Below the pieces are notes generated by a model, which searched no databases, had not been told where the DNA came from, and worked only from the letters and a program-made list of their open reading frames with translations. The position numbers were made by a program, and so were the translations under genes. A DNA stretch of 64,000 bases from Saccharomycopsis crataegensis (taxonomy: Eukaryota; Ascomycota; Saccharomycetes; Ascoideales; Saccharomycopsidaceae), in the NCBI RefSeq assembly GCF_037102585.1, contig NW_027043838.1, positions 62,001 through 126,000 of the forward strand. Direction: 5' to 3'. Below, piece by piece: positions 9,821-19,408 of this stretch; within the stretch, counting starts at the first letter, position 1, and the number at the start of each line of letters is the position of its first letter.

Positions 9821-10258
9821 AATGATCATATTTGGTTCTTGATAATGATGGTTTCTGTTTGTTTTTGTTCTAATTACGATATTTAGTCATGACTTAAAAA
9901 TAGATTCCCATTATAATGAAAAAAAAAGTTGATGAAAAAAAAAAAAAGAATAACGTAAACTCGTGAATATTTATGTATAAATCAACCTTCAAGAAAAAAA
10001 AAAAAAGATTAGAATGGAATAGAATGCATAATAGTTAAGTGGATACTAGTAGTTAAGATCGAAATTGCAACTTGAGACCTTTCAACTGGATGAAATCACC
10101 CAAAAAAAATCCAAATAACCATCAACAGTAACCCAATTAATCAAAATGCAGCATCAAGGTTGAAAGTCCTAAATTAAACAGCCCAACAAAAGATCTAGAA
10201 ATAAATCGACCAAGCGAAAAAAAAAAGAAAAGAAAAGAAAAAAGATGATGAAAAGGGA
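9821..10258. other. convergent 3' region kinesin / HAP43
   Basis: AT-rich, with A-runs (9919-9949, 9994-10006, 10218-10243). Only 3' UTR-like sequence; no gene or RNA seen. Confidence 0.4.
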
Positions 10259-12232
10259 CTATTGGTACAATCTTCTATCCAACTCCCTCAAAACATTAAC
10301 CACCGACCGTACTTCAACTTGCATTCCTCTAGTTGTCAACTTCCCAACAATTGTATTGAAGTCCATCTTCTTGAATGACTCGTGTCTACTCAACGTCTTG
10401 TATGCGTCAGAACAAGGAATGAATAACTGTTTCCCATTAGCATTAACTGATGATGCTGTGCTGAATGATGAATTAGTATTAACAATAGTAGAAGACACAG
10501 GTGCGTCTGTAATTACTGGCAAATTGATCAAAGAGCTGCTATTAGATCTACGGATCTTTGGAGGTGGGGCTTGGATAATTGGAGGTGTTTTGGCTTGAGG
10601 TTTGGAGATTGGACGAGATCTTTCATCAGATACTTTTGAGGCGATGGTAGTACAAAACAACGTGGACAATGGGTCCGACTGACACTGAAGACAAGTGCCT
10701 GGATTTCCTGTACATCCCGATTTTACTGCCACATTACCACTCCCAGAATCATTCTCGGCATCCTTACTTTTAGAAATGTTAAACTCTTTGTTGACGCTGT
10801 CCATCAAAGATTCCTTGACTTTTGGGAGTTGCAAAGTATCGGAAAAGCCACCAACATTGGAAGTTGGATTTGCTAGAAGAGTTATCTTTGGAATCAGCTC
10901 ACTATGCCCGGAGTAATTACTATTATCATGATCATGGCCGTCTATTGACATTTGAGGCTGGAAAGAATTGGCATCCATGGATCTTATAACCTCTTTCAGG
11001 GCTTCCCTACAAACACAAGGGGTATCGTCCGAGCAAAACCCACAAGGTTCAATGGAATCCATATCTTTAGAGACAATTGATTTAAAAAGTGCGGCATTGC
11101 TAAAAATATCCGACGAGGAAGAGGAAGAGGTAGAAGATGAAGATGAAGATTTTGAAGTAGTATTTGAAGATGATAACGCATAGTTCATGTTCTTATCTTT
11201 ATTGATATTGTTGGTTTTAGAATCTTTAGCCTTTTGAATGAATCTAGCAAATTTTTGCTGTTTCCTGCTGGAATTTTTACTATACTGGCTTGTGAAGTCA
11301 ATTTCATTACCATCGCTTGGAAGTTTTCTCTTCAATGGTACGGCATTCACCGGCACAAAGTTTTGAATTGCTTGGTCAACCTCTTTCTGATCCAATTTGA
11401 TTTGTTCACGAATTATGCTACTGGCATTATTTGCGGCCTTCTTTATTCCAATACTTTCACATATACAATCGTCTTTTTCGCAAGCGCCACAATCGTCATC
11501 ATTTTCATTATCATCAGTGAGCCCAGTGGTGGAAGTAGAGGGATCATTCACGGAAAATGGACTAGCATGGTGACTGGAAGGAGTAGGTAAAGAACTTGTG
11601 GAACTGGCGTTAGAGTTATTTCCATGCTGATGCTGATGATGATTTTGGTTATTAAATACAAACGACGCATTAGAATTCATGAAATTTGGAGAGTGCATAC
11701 CATACCCTCTGGAGTTTTGTAAACGTTTGATTTCATTATTTTTGTCATCGAGAATTCTTTCCAAATACGTGATTTTGGAACTTAAATTACTAATGATGTC
11801 TGATTGATCGATATTTGGAGACTTGGCATTAGTGTCGCAAGTTGGACATTGCTTGGATTTTAGCTTTTTGGACATCCGATTCGCTTTGTCCAGCAAATTT
11901 TTGTTTTCCACCAAAAGTGTCTGGAATTTACTGTTCAAGATGTTATGATCATTATTTAGATTTGTCAAGCCGATTTCTAGATTATTACGCTCCAATTTCA
12001 ACTCCCCTAGACTAAGTTCTAATTCCTGAATCTTGTTAGCCTTTCTTTCTCTAAAAGCCCTCTGAGCTGCCCTATTCTGGGCCTTTCTCTTGGTGGTTGG
12101 GGTATCCAATGATGGTTTTCTGCCAGGTTTCGGCCGAGGAGGCAACACCCATTGCTTGGAGGTCAGGATCTTGACTTTCATAACAGAAGCAGTAGCAGCA
12201 GAAATCGGTGAAGCTGATGACGCTGGCGACAT
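10259..12232 (-). CDS. HAP43: HapX/Hap43-type bZIP iron-response regulator
   Basis: A 657-residue transcription factor. HapX/Hap43 binds the CCAAT-binding complex and represses iron-consuming genes in low iron (family knowledge). In order: Hap4-like CBC-binding motif SKQWVLPPRPKPGRKP 25-40; bZIP basic region 47-66 (TKRKAQNRAAQRAFRERK) with a zipper to about 125; an extra CPTC at 129-132; then three cysteine-rich regions: C248/C251/C256/C258, C397/C400/C406/C408 (CGFCSDDTPCVC) and C507/C514/C517/C527. The C-terminus has the HapX block IPCSDAYKTLSRHESF (605-620) ending in VLRELDRRLYQ. The Cys clusters are the proposed iron-sulfur sensing sites. A long Ser-rich stretch lies near 360-375. Distinct from plain Yap factors because of the Hap4-like motif. 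Confidence 0.93.
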   Translation of the reverse strand: MSPASSASPISAATASVMKVKILTSKQWVLPPRPKPGRKPSLDTPTTKRKAQNRAAQRAFRERKANKIQELELSLGELKLERNNLEIGLTNLNNDHNILNSKFQTLLVENKNLLDKANRMSKKLKSKQCPTCDTNAKSPNIDQSDIISNLSSKITYLERILDDKNNEIKRLQNSRGYGMHSPNFMNSNASFVFNNQNHHQHQHGNNSNASSTSSLPTPSSHHASPFSVNDPSTSTTGLTDDNENDDDCGACEKDDCICESIGIKKAANNASSIIREQIKLDQKEVDQAIQNFVPVNAVPLKRKLPSDGNEIDFTSQYSKNSSRKQQKFARFIQKAKDSKTNNINKDKNMNYALSSSNTTSKSSSSSSTSSSSSSDIFSNAALFKSIVSKDMDSIEPCGFCSDDTPCVCREALKEVIRSMDANSFQPQMSIDGHDHDNSNYSGHSELIPKITLLANPTSNVGGFSDTLQLPKVKESLMDSVNKEFNISKSKDAENDSGSGNVAVKSGCTGNPGTCLQCQSDPLSTLFCTTIASKVSDERSRPISKPQAKTPPIIQAPPPKIRRSNSSSLINLPVITDAPVSSTIVNTNSSFSTASSVNANGKQLFIPCSDAYKTLSRHESFKKMDFNTIVGKLTTRGMQVEVRSVVNVLRELDRRLYQ

Positions 12233-12906
12233 TATTAATGAATTTCGGTTTTGATAGCTATTTTATTATGAAAATACTTTTCTGTTGTGATTTGTAATGA
12301 TCTCTCGCTTTATGATGTAAGAAAAACGGCAATGCAACATAAACACACCCTCGAGATATTGTGACCCTCTATAATTAAAGCGATAGGATACAACCACGAT
12401 GTTCAAGATCGCTGATATTCTAGTGTCATCCGGTCAAAGAAATATAATAACAAGAGCATCAGATGGGGTGCAACAAATGGGTAATTTCGAGGATGACTTA
12501 AAAAGAAACACAACAACGGGGTGCGGATAAAAAAAAAAAAAAAAGAGCATGTGACCTAACTCACAATTATCCTTATATTCATTTCAGTTTACTAATTGAT
12601 CTAAGAGACTTCATCAAATGAAAATAAAATTTATTATAATATATAAGTAAGAAAACCCATTTGAAACAAGAAATTGAAGAAAACAAAAAAAAAAAAAAAA
12701 ATGAAACCAATTATTGGAAGAAAAACAATCATTAAATAAGAACAATAATGAAAATTCAATCATATATCAACAAAAAAAAAAAAAATAACAATAAATAGAT
12801 GAACATGGTATCGAGAATAGTATTTGGGAAATAGCAATTAAAAAATAAAGAAAGTCCAATGTCAATTTTTATTTTATTTTACTCTTGTAATCTCAGCCTT
12901 GACAAT
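12233..12906 (-). promoter_or_regulatory. HAP43 upstream region with GATA cores
   Basis: Between the HAP43 start and the NHX1 stop. The first 200 bp hold four GATA cores at 12253-12256, 12382-12385, 12387-12390 and 12414-12417. In C. albicans HAP43 is repressed by the GATA factor Sfu1 (established knowledge), so these are plausible sites, but GATA is short and this is inference. The distal part is A-run-rich 3' flank of NHX1. Confidence 0.35.
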
Positions 12907-14922
12907 CTAATTGTCTCCTCTTTTTCTGTTTCCTTCACCAGCATTGCCGTTTTTACTACTGCTAGCGCCAATATTATCCAACAATACTGGTTTCAACACC
13001 TGCTCATCAAACTCATGGAACCATGTAGAAGAATCATTTGATGGGGATAGCAAATGTGAGAGATTGAGATTGGTCATTCCTGTATTAGCGTTGGCATCAG
13101 CTAACTGCCCTATTGAGCTATTTAGCAGTGTGGTGCTTTCACCGTTATTGAGATTGATGTTACTGGTACTGGTGCTGGCTAATGGTGGGATATCTCCCAA
13201 TTCACTAGTGATTTCCTCGTCATCGAGCAAGTTCGAAGAGCTTGAAGGTTTCGATTTTGACAAATCATCAAGATGAAAGTTATTACCTCTGTTGATATTT
13301 GTGGACACTGACAGATGTCTAGATTTTCCTTTATCGTCATCGAGATACGGGCTGCGCGTGAGTTTAGGGTTATACTCATTACTATTTTTATGAGAGTATC
13401 CGCTTTTCAAAGGCTTGCGGTACAGAGAAGCAGGATTGATGTTGGTGGCTGTAGGTAATATACTACCAACCCTTGGGGCTTCGATATCAAATTCATCATC
13501 AGAGTCATTTTCTTCGACACATCCGGTTTTAATTCCCAAAATCTCCAACATTCCAGCAGTGGTTCCTCCAAAGATGATCACTGTAAGCACCACCACCACA
13601 AGCACAGTAGCGAGCAAAGTAGATTTGTGCTCCCCTTGAATCCCCATTGCTAAAGCAACCCCAACAGCACCACGTAACCCAGCCCAAAATGTCATCATTT
13701 GGTATTGATATGGAATTTCTTCTTGGCCTGGTCCATTGGATGAACGGTACATAAAGTTAACAAATCTGGAAAGTGGGAAAACCGCGCACCAACGGGCAAC
13801 ACAGATAGAAATAACCGTTACAATGATGAGTAAAGGTTTATACACCAATTCAACTTCGGTGAAAAGCGATAACCCAAGGTAAATAAAGATGAAATTTTCT
13901 GATAATTGCGCCAAGAATTGGAAAATGTATTTTGTGGCAATTTGCGTACGACGCGACATGTTATAGTAGGCGTAATGCTTGAGAGTAATGCCAAAGAATA
14001 ATAAACTGACAATTCCCGACATATGGCAACCGTTGGAGAAGAAGTAAGACTCATAAGCAAATAACAAAATCAAGCAGGTTTCAGTTTGTGGGTAGCGTCT
14101 AATATGGGAATGCTTCAAAATTAAAGCTACCATGATCCCTACCGCAAGACCAATCACTAATGACACAGTGAATGTCATCAAGAACAACCCAATCCCTTGG
14201 AATAAAGATGAGAGTTGTGCAGATTTACCGTGGAATTTCTGACAGGTTTCAAACATGACGATGGAGATCGCATCATTAAGCAAAGATTCTCCAAGAATGA
14301 TGGTGTATAACTTTGGATCGACTTTGTAGGCGTTGAAAATTGAAAGAATTGTCACTGGGTCGGTGGCGGATAAGGTTGCCCCAACCGAAAGAGCGTCAAC
14401 GAATGAGATATTGATGGCCTCCAACCCTAGAGAAGTCCAGATAAACAAGATTATCCCGAGCACCATGGCAGATATAAAGGTGCCGGGAATAGCAAATACG
14501 AGAATTGAGCCAATATTCTTGAAGAAATTTGCCTGGTTTAGCTCAAACCCGGAATTAAGAATGATAGGAGGCAATAGCACATTGAAGAAATATGATGAAT
14601 TAAAGGTCACTGTATCTTGGATGTAATGACCTGGGGATACTCTGATAATCAACCCAACAATCATTCCATAAAAGATCGACAACACGGTTTCGTGGACGCT
14701 GCTGATTCTTCGTTGTTGTAAATAGTATGATGTCCAAAGCGCCGAGCCCAAAAGGAACAATAAGATGAAAATTGCCCAGGATGAGAAGATTTCTTCTGCC
14801 ATGGGATTGGAATTCTCATCATCACCAGAGTCATCAGGAATAGAGGCGTCTAGGTCATCGGGATCAATAGCTCTTTTAACAAGAAGATACGTGACGTCTT
14901 TTGCTAATGTTAGTAGAGACAT
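12907..14922 (-). CDS. NHX1: endosomal Na+(K+)/H+ exchanger Nhx1
   Basis: A 671-residue CPA1-family antiporter that alkalinises late endosomes and supports vacuolar sorting (known for Nhx1/Vps44). A short acidic luminal N-terminus precedes about a dozen membrane segments (50-475). Key motifs: FFNVLLPPI 112-120 (the amiloride-site motif), ATDPVT 186-191 and GESLLNDA 211-218 with the ion-binding ND pair. The cytosolic tail (about 480-671) is Ser/Asn-rich and poorly conserved. By my scan the only in-frame CTG codons are three in this tail (near 13126, 13312 and 13423), none in the membrane core. The gene is divergent to GUK1. Confidence 0.93.
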   Translation of the reverse strand: MSLLTLAKDVTYLLVKRAIDPDDLDASIPDDSGDDENSNPMAEEIFSSWAIFILLFLLGSALWTSYYLQQRRISSVHETVLSIFYGMIVGLIIRVSPGHYIQDTVTFNSSYFFNVLLPPIILNSGFELNQANFFKNIGSILVFAIPGTFISAMVLGIILFIWTSLGLEAINISFVDALSVGATLSATDPVTILSIFNAYKVDPKLYTIILGESLLNDAISIVMFETCQKFHGKSAQLSSLFQGIGLFLMTFTVSLVIGLAVGIMVALILKHSHIRRYPQTETCLILLFAYESYFFSNGCHMSGIVSLLFFGITLKHYAYYNMSRRTQIATKYIFQFLAQLSENFIFIYLGLSLFTEVELVYKPLLIIVTVISICVARWCAVFPLSRFVNFMYRSSNGPGQEEIPYQYQMMTFWAGLRGAVGVALAMGIQGEHKSTLLATVLVVVVLTVIIFGGTTAGMLEILGIKTGCVEENDSDDEFDIEAPRVGSILPTATNINPASLYRKPLKSGYSHKNSNEYNPKLTRSPYLDDDKGKSRHLSVSTNINRGNNFHLDDLSKSKPSSSSNLLDDEEITSELGDIPPLASTSTSNINLNNGESTTLLNSSIGQLADANANTGMTNLNLSHLLSPSNDSSTWFHEFDEQVLKPVLLDNIGASSSKNGNAGEGNRKRGDN

Positions 14923-15262
14923 ATTAATTGATCAAGGGGAAAACTGATGAGTGTTATAAAGCAGTAAGAGGAAAGTGATTCATCAACGAGATAGAAATAT
15001 GGAGCAACAATTCCCAAGATATTCCCCCAATGTATATATGGTATACATGTGCTTTATATTCTATGGCTACTGCAGTTAGTTGTATAAGCTACTGTTTTTT
15101 TTTTTTATTTTTCTGCCTTTCCTGCCACGTGAGACAAAATGGTTATACCAATTTTTTTTTTTTCCCTTTCTTTCTTTTTGTTGAAATCTTTTCTGGGGTC
15201 ATTTCTACTTATCACTGCTGGTAAATATATTTAAATTGTCACTCTCGTCGCTCGTTACTATC
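14923..15262. promoter_or_regulatory. divergent promoter NHX1 / GUK1
   Basis: A 340-bp region with a CACGTG E-box at 15126-15131, T-runs (15092-15110, 15152-15163) and a TATA-like TTTATATTC near 15053. No gene. Confidence 0.4.
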
Positions 15263-15927
15263 ATGGTCAGCTGTAAGTATACATTATACATGTCCATGGG
15301 CACATCATGTCTAGTTTTCTGTTTACTGCGTTGGTTTTCATAGTACTAACATAATTGGTAGATCGCCCTATTGTCATTTCTGGTCCTTCTGGTGCTGGTA
15401 AATCCACTCTTTTGAAGAAACTCTTTGCTGATTTCCCTAACCAATTCGGTTTCTCTGTGTCCAATACCACCAGAAAGCCTCGTGAAGGTGAAGTCGACGG
15501 TGTCCACTATAACTTCACCGAAGTGCCAGTTTTCCAAAAGATGATTGAAAACAACGACTTTGTCGAATGGGCCCAATTCAGTGGTAACTATTACGGTACC
15601 TCTGTTGCCAGTGTCAAGAAGTTGACCACAGGGGAAAGCAAGCGTATTCCTATCTTGGACATTGATTTGCAAGGGGTGTTATCCGTCAAGAAGACTGACT
15701 TGGATGCCCGTTACATCTTCTTGAGCCCACCATCGATCGAAGAGCTTAGACAAAGATTGGAAAAGAGAGGTACCGAAACCCCAGAAAGCTTGCAAAAGAG
15801 AATCGACACCGCCAGTAAGGAACTTGAAGAGTCGAAAAAGGGAATCCACGACATCATTATTGTCAACGATGACTTGGACAAGGCCTACAAGGAATTAAAA
15901 GAGTTCATCTTCAAGGAAGACGCTTGA
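15263..15927 (+). CDS. GUK1: guanylate kinase Guk1 (two exons)
   Basis: Phosphorylates GMP to GDP in the cytosol. Exon 1 is only 10 nt (15263-15272, ATG GTC AGC T). The intron is 15273-15361 and exon 2 is 15362-15927. Splicing gives MVSYRPIVISGPSGAGKS, matching the usual yeast Guk1 start MSRPIVVSGPSG. The P-loop GPSGAGKS is followed by the GMP-binding NTTRKPREGEVDGVHY segment, EWAQFSGNYYG and the lid/R-rich RQRLEKRGTE. Length after splicing is 191 residues, normal for the family. An unspliced reading would need a TTG start at 15355 inside the intron, which the canonical splice signals make unnecessary. Codon use is strongly biased (TTG, GGT, GCC), as in well-expressed genes. Confidence 0.95.
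15273..15361 (+). other. GUK1 intron (89 nt)
   Basis: Donor GTAAGT, branch point TACTAAC at 15344-15350, acceptor TAG at 15359-15361. Phase 1, directly after codon 3. Confidence 0.93.
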
Positions 15928-16627
15928 ATGGCTCTGTCTCTGTTGCTTGATACATTTTTGTTATTTTTTAGTTTTCTGCTTCGACAATGCTTTGTTAACA
16001 TATTATAAATAAAGCTGGATTTATATATTATCTATGTTTGGCAGCTACCGTAGGCGGGTGAAAATACCCCAAATAAAGTAAGCCAAAATAAAACAAAATT
16101 AATGGAAAGTGCTCCTACACCGACCTTCCCAGCACCCAGTTATAACCATTTATTTACTATTATCAGATATCATTTAGAACAAATGGGCTGGAAAAAAGTG
16201 AAAAAAAAAAATGATCCAAATGGAAAATTCGAGGCTTAAAAATGTTTGCGCCTCCAATTTTGTAACGCCAACAACAAAAAAAAAAAAATTGGATTTTGTG
16301 AAAATTCGGAGAGAATCAGAATATCAACCTGTCATCAACTGTTCCACCAAAACATTGCTGCCAGACCATCCAGACCTTATCCAATAGTTATTAGCCATTC
16401 TTTTAAAACTATTACAACAAATACTAATAGTAGTATATCTTCTCTCCTTATTATTATTGCTGGGATAATCGTGATTAGCCTCTGTCTCTGTTGTTCCATC
16501 GCTTATCGCTGTTTCCTGGTCTTGATATTTTATCTAGGTACCTGTGTGATTGCATTTCATCTTTGTTAATTCTCTATCATATCTCATCAGTCTTTCCCCC
16601 TTGCCAAATTCCTCATAATAAAAAATA
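15928..16627. other. intergenic GUK1 to VAN1
   Basis: Tandem-gene spacer of 700 bp. Poly-A stretches at 16200-16210 and 16276-16288. A 107-codon open frame (16246-16569) has no resemblance to known proteins and atypical composition. It probably contains the VAN1 promoter. Confidence 0.4.
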
Positions 16628-18275
16628 ATGATAAAACAAAAAATGATGAGACTTTTTGGGAAAAATGACGAGACTAGGTCCAACAAAAAATCGGATCTTC
16701 CAATGTATGTTGAATTACTACAAACTTTCTTTTTGTTTTCCACTTGCTGATAATTGATTTCTATCACTGTTTACTAACATCATATACAGATCAGAAAGTG
16801 ACAAATTCAAACCTCTTCGACATTCAAGGCGTCAGAAGCTTGTCAAAGTCTCATCCTATCTTACAGGGATGATACTTGTCATATACCTTCTCGTCAGTTG
16901 GTGTAACAGAAACCCACAGGCCATTGATATTGAGGCTTGGTCATTGTACCATCGTACAGCTGGGTTTTTCTCGGGATTATCGCATGATATCACCAATTGG
17001 CAACAAGATCAAGATGAACTAAAATTTCCTGATTCTAAAGGAGGTTTCCTGGCCCTCAAGGCCGAAGAAATGGCCAATACTGATGATTATCGTCATTATA
17101 CCGTCACTGCTGACGGAGTCAAAGAAGAACATAGATCCAGTATGAAAGAAGTTGAAGATGAACTCCATAAAACTGTGGCATATTATGACTTGAACGAATT
17201 CCAAGGGCATGCCGAAGGGTCAAACCAAGGAGATGTGGTATTATTGTTGATCCCTTTGAGAAATGCCGAGCATGTGTTGCCATTAATGTTCAAGCATTTG
17301 ATGAATTTGGATTACCCTCACTCGCAAATTGATATTGGGTTTCTCGTCAGTGATTGTTCTCCTGGTGATCGGACTTTGAATATGCTATTTGAATATTCGA
17401 TTTTATTGCAAAATGGAAGTTTGATGAACGATTTGGTGGCGCATGAACAAGAATTACGATCACAACAACTCCAAGGATCATCTGATTTATACTTAAAGTA
17501 CATGCCAAAAGAATATTTGGACAAGATCAGTAAGCAATTCAAACCACCATACCATAAAGAGTTTGACAAGCCATTCAGATCGGTTCAAATCTTTGAGAAG
17601 AATTTTGGACAAGTCATTGGTCAAGGGTTCAGTGATCGTCATGCGGTTAAAGTTCAAGGGATTAGAAGAAAGTTGATGGGGAGGGCCAGAAACTGGCTAA
17701 TCAGCACCACCCTCAAACCTTATCATTCATGGGTTTTTTGGAGAGATGCCGACATAGAAGAAGCTCCATCATCAGTAATTCAAGACTTGATGAAATTTGA
17801 TTTTGACGTGATTGTGCCCAATGTTTGGAGACCTTTGCCAGAGTTTTTGGGTAGCGAACAGCCGTATGATTTGAATACTTGGATCGAATCGCCGCCAGCA
17901 TTGGAATTGGCGGCGACTCTTGATGAAGATGATGTTATTGTCGAAGGGTACGCTGAATATCCGACCTACCGAGTTCATTTGGCGTATTTGAAAGAAAATG
18001 ACGGAGATAAGAATGCCATCATTGAAATGGACGGTGTTGGAGGGGTTTCGATTCTTGCCAAAGCTAGAGTATTTCGTCAAGGGGTTACTTTCCCGGCATT
18101 TACGTTTGAGAATCATGCAGAAACCGAAGCGTTTGGAAAGATGGCACGTAAGATGGGGTTCAAAGTAGGTGGATTGCCTCATTATGTTGTATGGCATATT
18201 TATGAACCTAGTGAGGACGATTTGAAGGAGATTGCCAGTAAAGAGAGGAAAAAGAGAAGACAAAAGCACCAATAA
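16628..18275 (+). CDS. VAN1: Golgi mannan polymerase subunit Van1 (two exons)
   Basis: Anp1/Mnn9/Van1-family glycosyltransferase; Van1 with Mnn9 forms M-Pol I, which starts the alpha-1,6 mannan backbone in the cis-Golgi. Exon 1 is 16628-16704, the intron 16705-16789, exon 2 16790-18275, giving 520 residues. The first exon supplies the basic cytosolic tail (RLFGKNDETRS...) ahead of the membrane anchor at about 46-63, so the protein is type II. Without it the frame would begin at a Met inside the anchor. Motifs: LLLIPLRNAEHVLP, FLVSDCSPGD, the DXD metal site in WRDADIEE (345-347), VPNVWRPLP and TFENHAETEAFGKMA. SDCSPGD and the SSDLYLKYMP segment favour Van1 over Mnn9 or Anp1. Alternative in-frame ATGs are at 16643 and 16646. 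Confidence 0.9.
16705..16789 (+). other. VAN1 intron (85 nt)
   Basis: Donor GTATGT at 16705, branch TACTAAC at 16772-16778, acceptor CAG ending at 16789. Splicing keeps the frame (AT|A = Ile). Confidence 0.92.
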
Positions 18276-18883
18276 ATAGTTTATTATTATTACTGTTATC
18301 ATTATTATTATTACCATTATTCGTTTTGTTTTTTTCTTAGTTGTGTTATGTATGCTATTTGATATATACAATTATGGTTATTATTTACGATGTTATTTTA
18401 TTTCACTTTTTCTTTTTTTTTTTTTTTTTTCAATAAAAAGAAGTTTATATGTTGGGATATATATATAAATAAGATGGCTACTTAATCGTTAAGTGCTGTA
18501 GATGTTGGCCGATTGTGTTTATAAGTTATCAGTTTGTGTTGACCTATGTGTTGGTTGATACATGTTGTAACAGATGACAACGTATATCAAAACAGAGATA
18601 TATAAATAGACACAAATGTAAATGTACAAATAAATTAAGGGTTGTCAATAATTATTGAAAGATATACTTGTTTTTGCAGTGCTTACAAAATAAATGTATT
18701 TTATGTTAAATTGCAATATATTGAAAGGATTTCTATATACATACAACAGAAACAAACACCACTTGGTGAAAGAATTATTCGCTCTGGTTGACAAATTGGT
18801 AGTATGTGTGACACAACCAACCGCATGGAACGCAAGTAAGCAACCACATCCATGGAAGAGGGAGGCCCCGATAAATAACAGGT
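18276..18883. other. VAN1 3' flank and distal ECM33 upstream
   Basis: AT-rich with a T-run at 18412-18430. Small open frames on both strands lack similarity or codon bias. No RNA gene recognised. Confidence 0.4.
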
Positions 18884-19408
18884 AAGCTAAAGCTAAAGCT
18901 AAGCTGCCTCCCCTCCACCATCCCACTATTGTTGTGCCCCTATCTGTCACTCCCGGTAGATGGGTGGTAACCGCTGCCAGTGTCAAATCGCGGCGTGGGT
19001 GTTCCATGTTCCATGGATGTCTGTCAATGTCCCAGTGTGCACCGTTACCCTGGGGGAGATTCTGTCCCGATTAGGCAGCTCCCAAACATTCCCACCCCCA
19101 GCGACCCATGTGCCCCCGCGCATCTCTCTGCATCCATGCGTAGGTCACCCTGATCGGGAGGGGAGGGGGCGTATCGATGTATTTTTATTTCGGCAGCAGA
19201 AAATTTTCCATGGATGGTTTAAATAGCCTTCAATTTGCCGTGTTTTCGTTCTGTTCCTCTTCCTAACTTTTCCCAATTTCCCTTGTTTCAGTATTTTCTT
19301 CCAGTGACCATTCGCTTGTCTTGTTACACGATACTATATTTATTGATTAGATATCTGTCTTGTTTACTGTCCACTCGCTAGAAATCATCGCATACAATAA
19401 CATACACA
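18884..19408 (+). promoter_or_regulatory. GC-rich ECM33 promoter with stress-element-like sites
   Basis: Unusually GC-rich for this window. It starts with a short direct repeat (GCTAAA x3, 18884-18901). It contains CCCCT at 18910-18914 and 18937-18941, and AGGGG at 19159-19163 and 19164-19168. These match the core bound by Msn2/4-type and Mig1/Nrg1-type zinc fingers (family knowledge). A TATA-like TTTAAATAG lies near 19219-19227, about 185 bp before the ATG, followed by a C/T-rich leader. Confidence 0.45.

Noticed and set aside
18880-19180. GC-rich segment considered as a tRNA or other RNA gene
   Set aside because: No A-box/B-box pair or cloverleaf could be found; promoter motifs explain it better.
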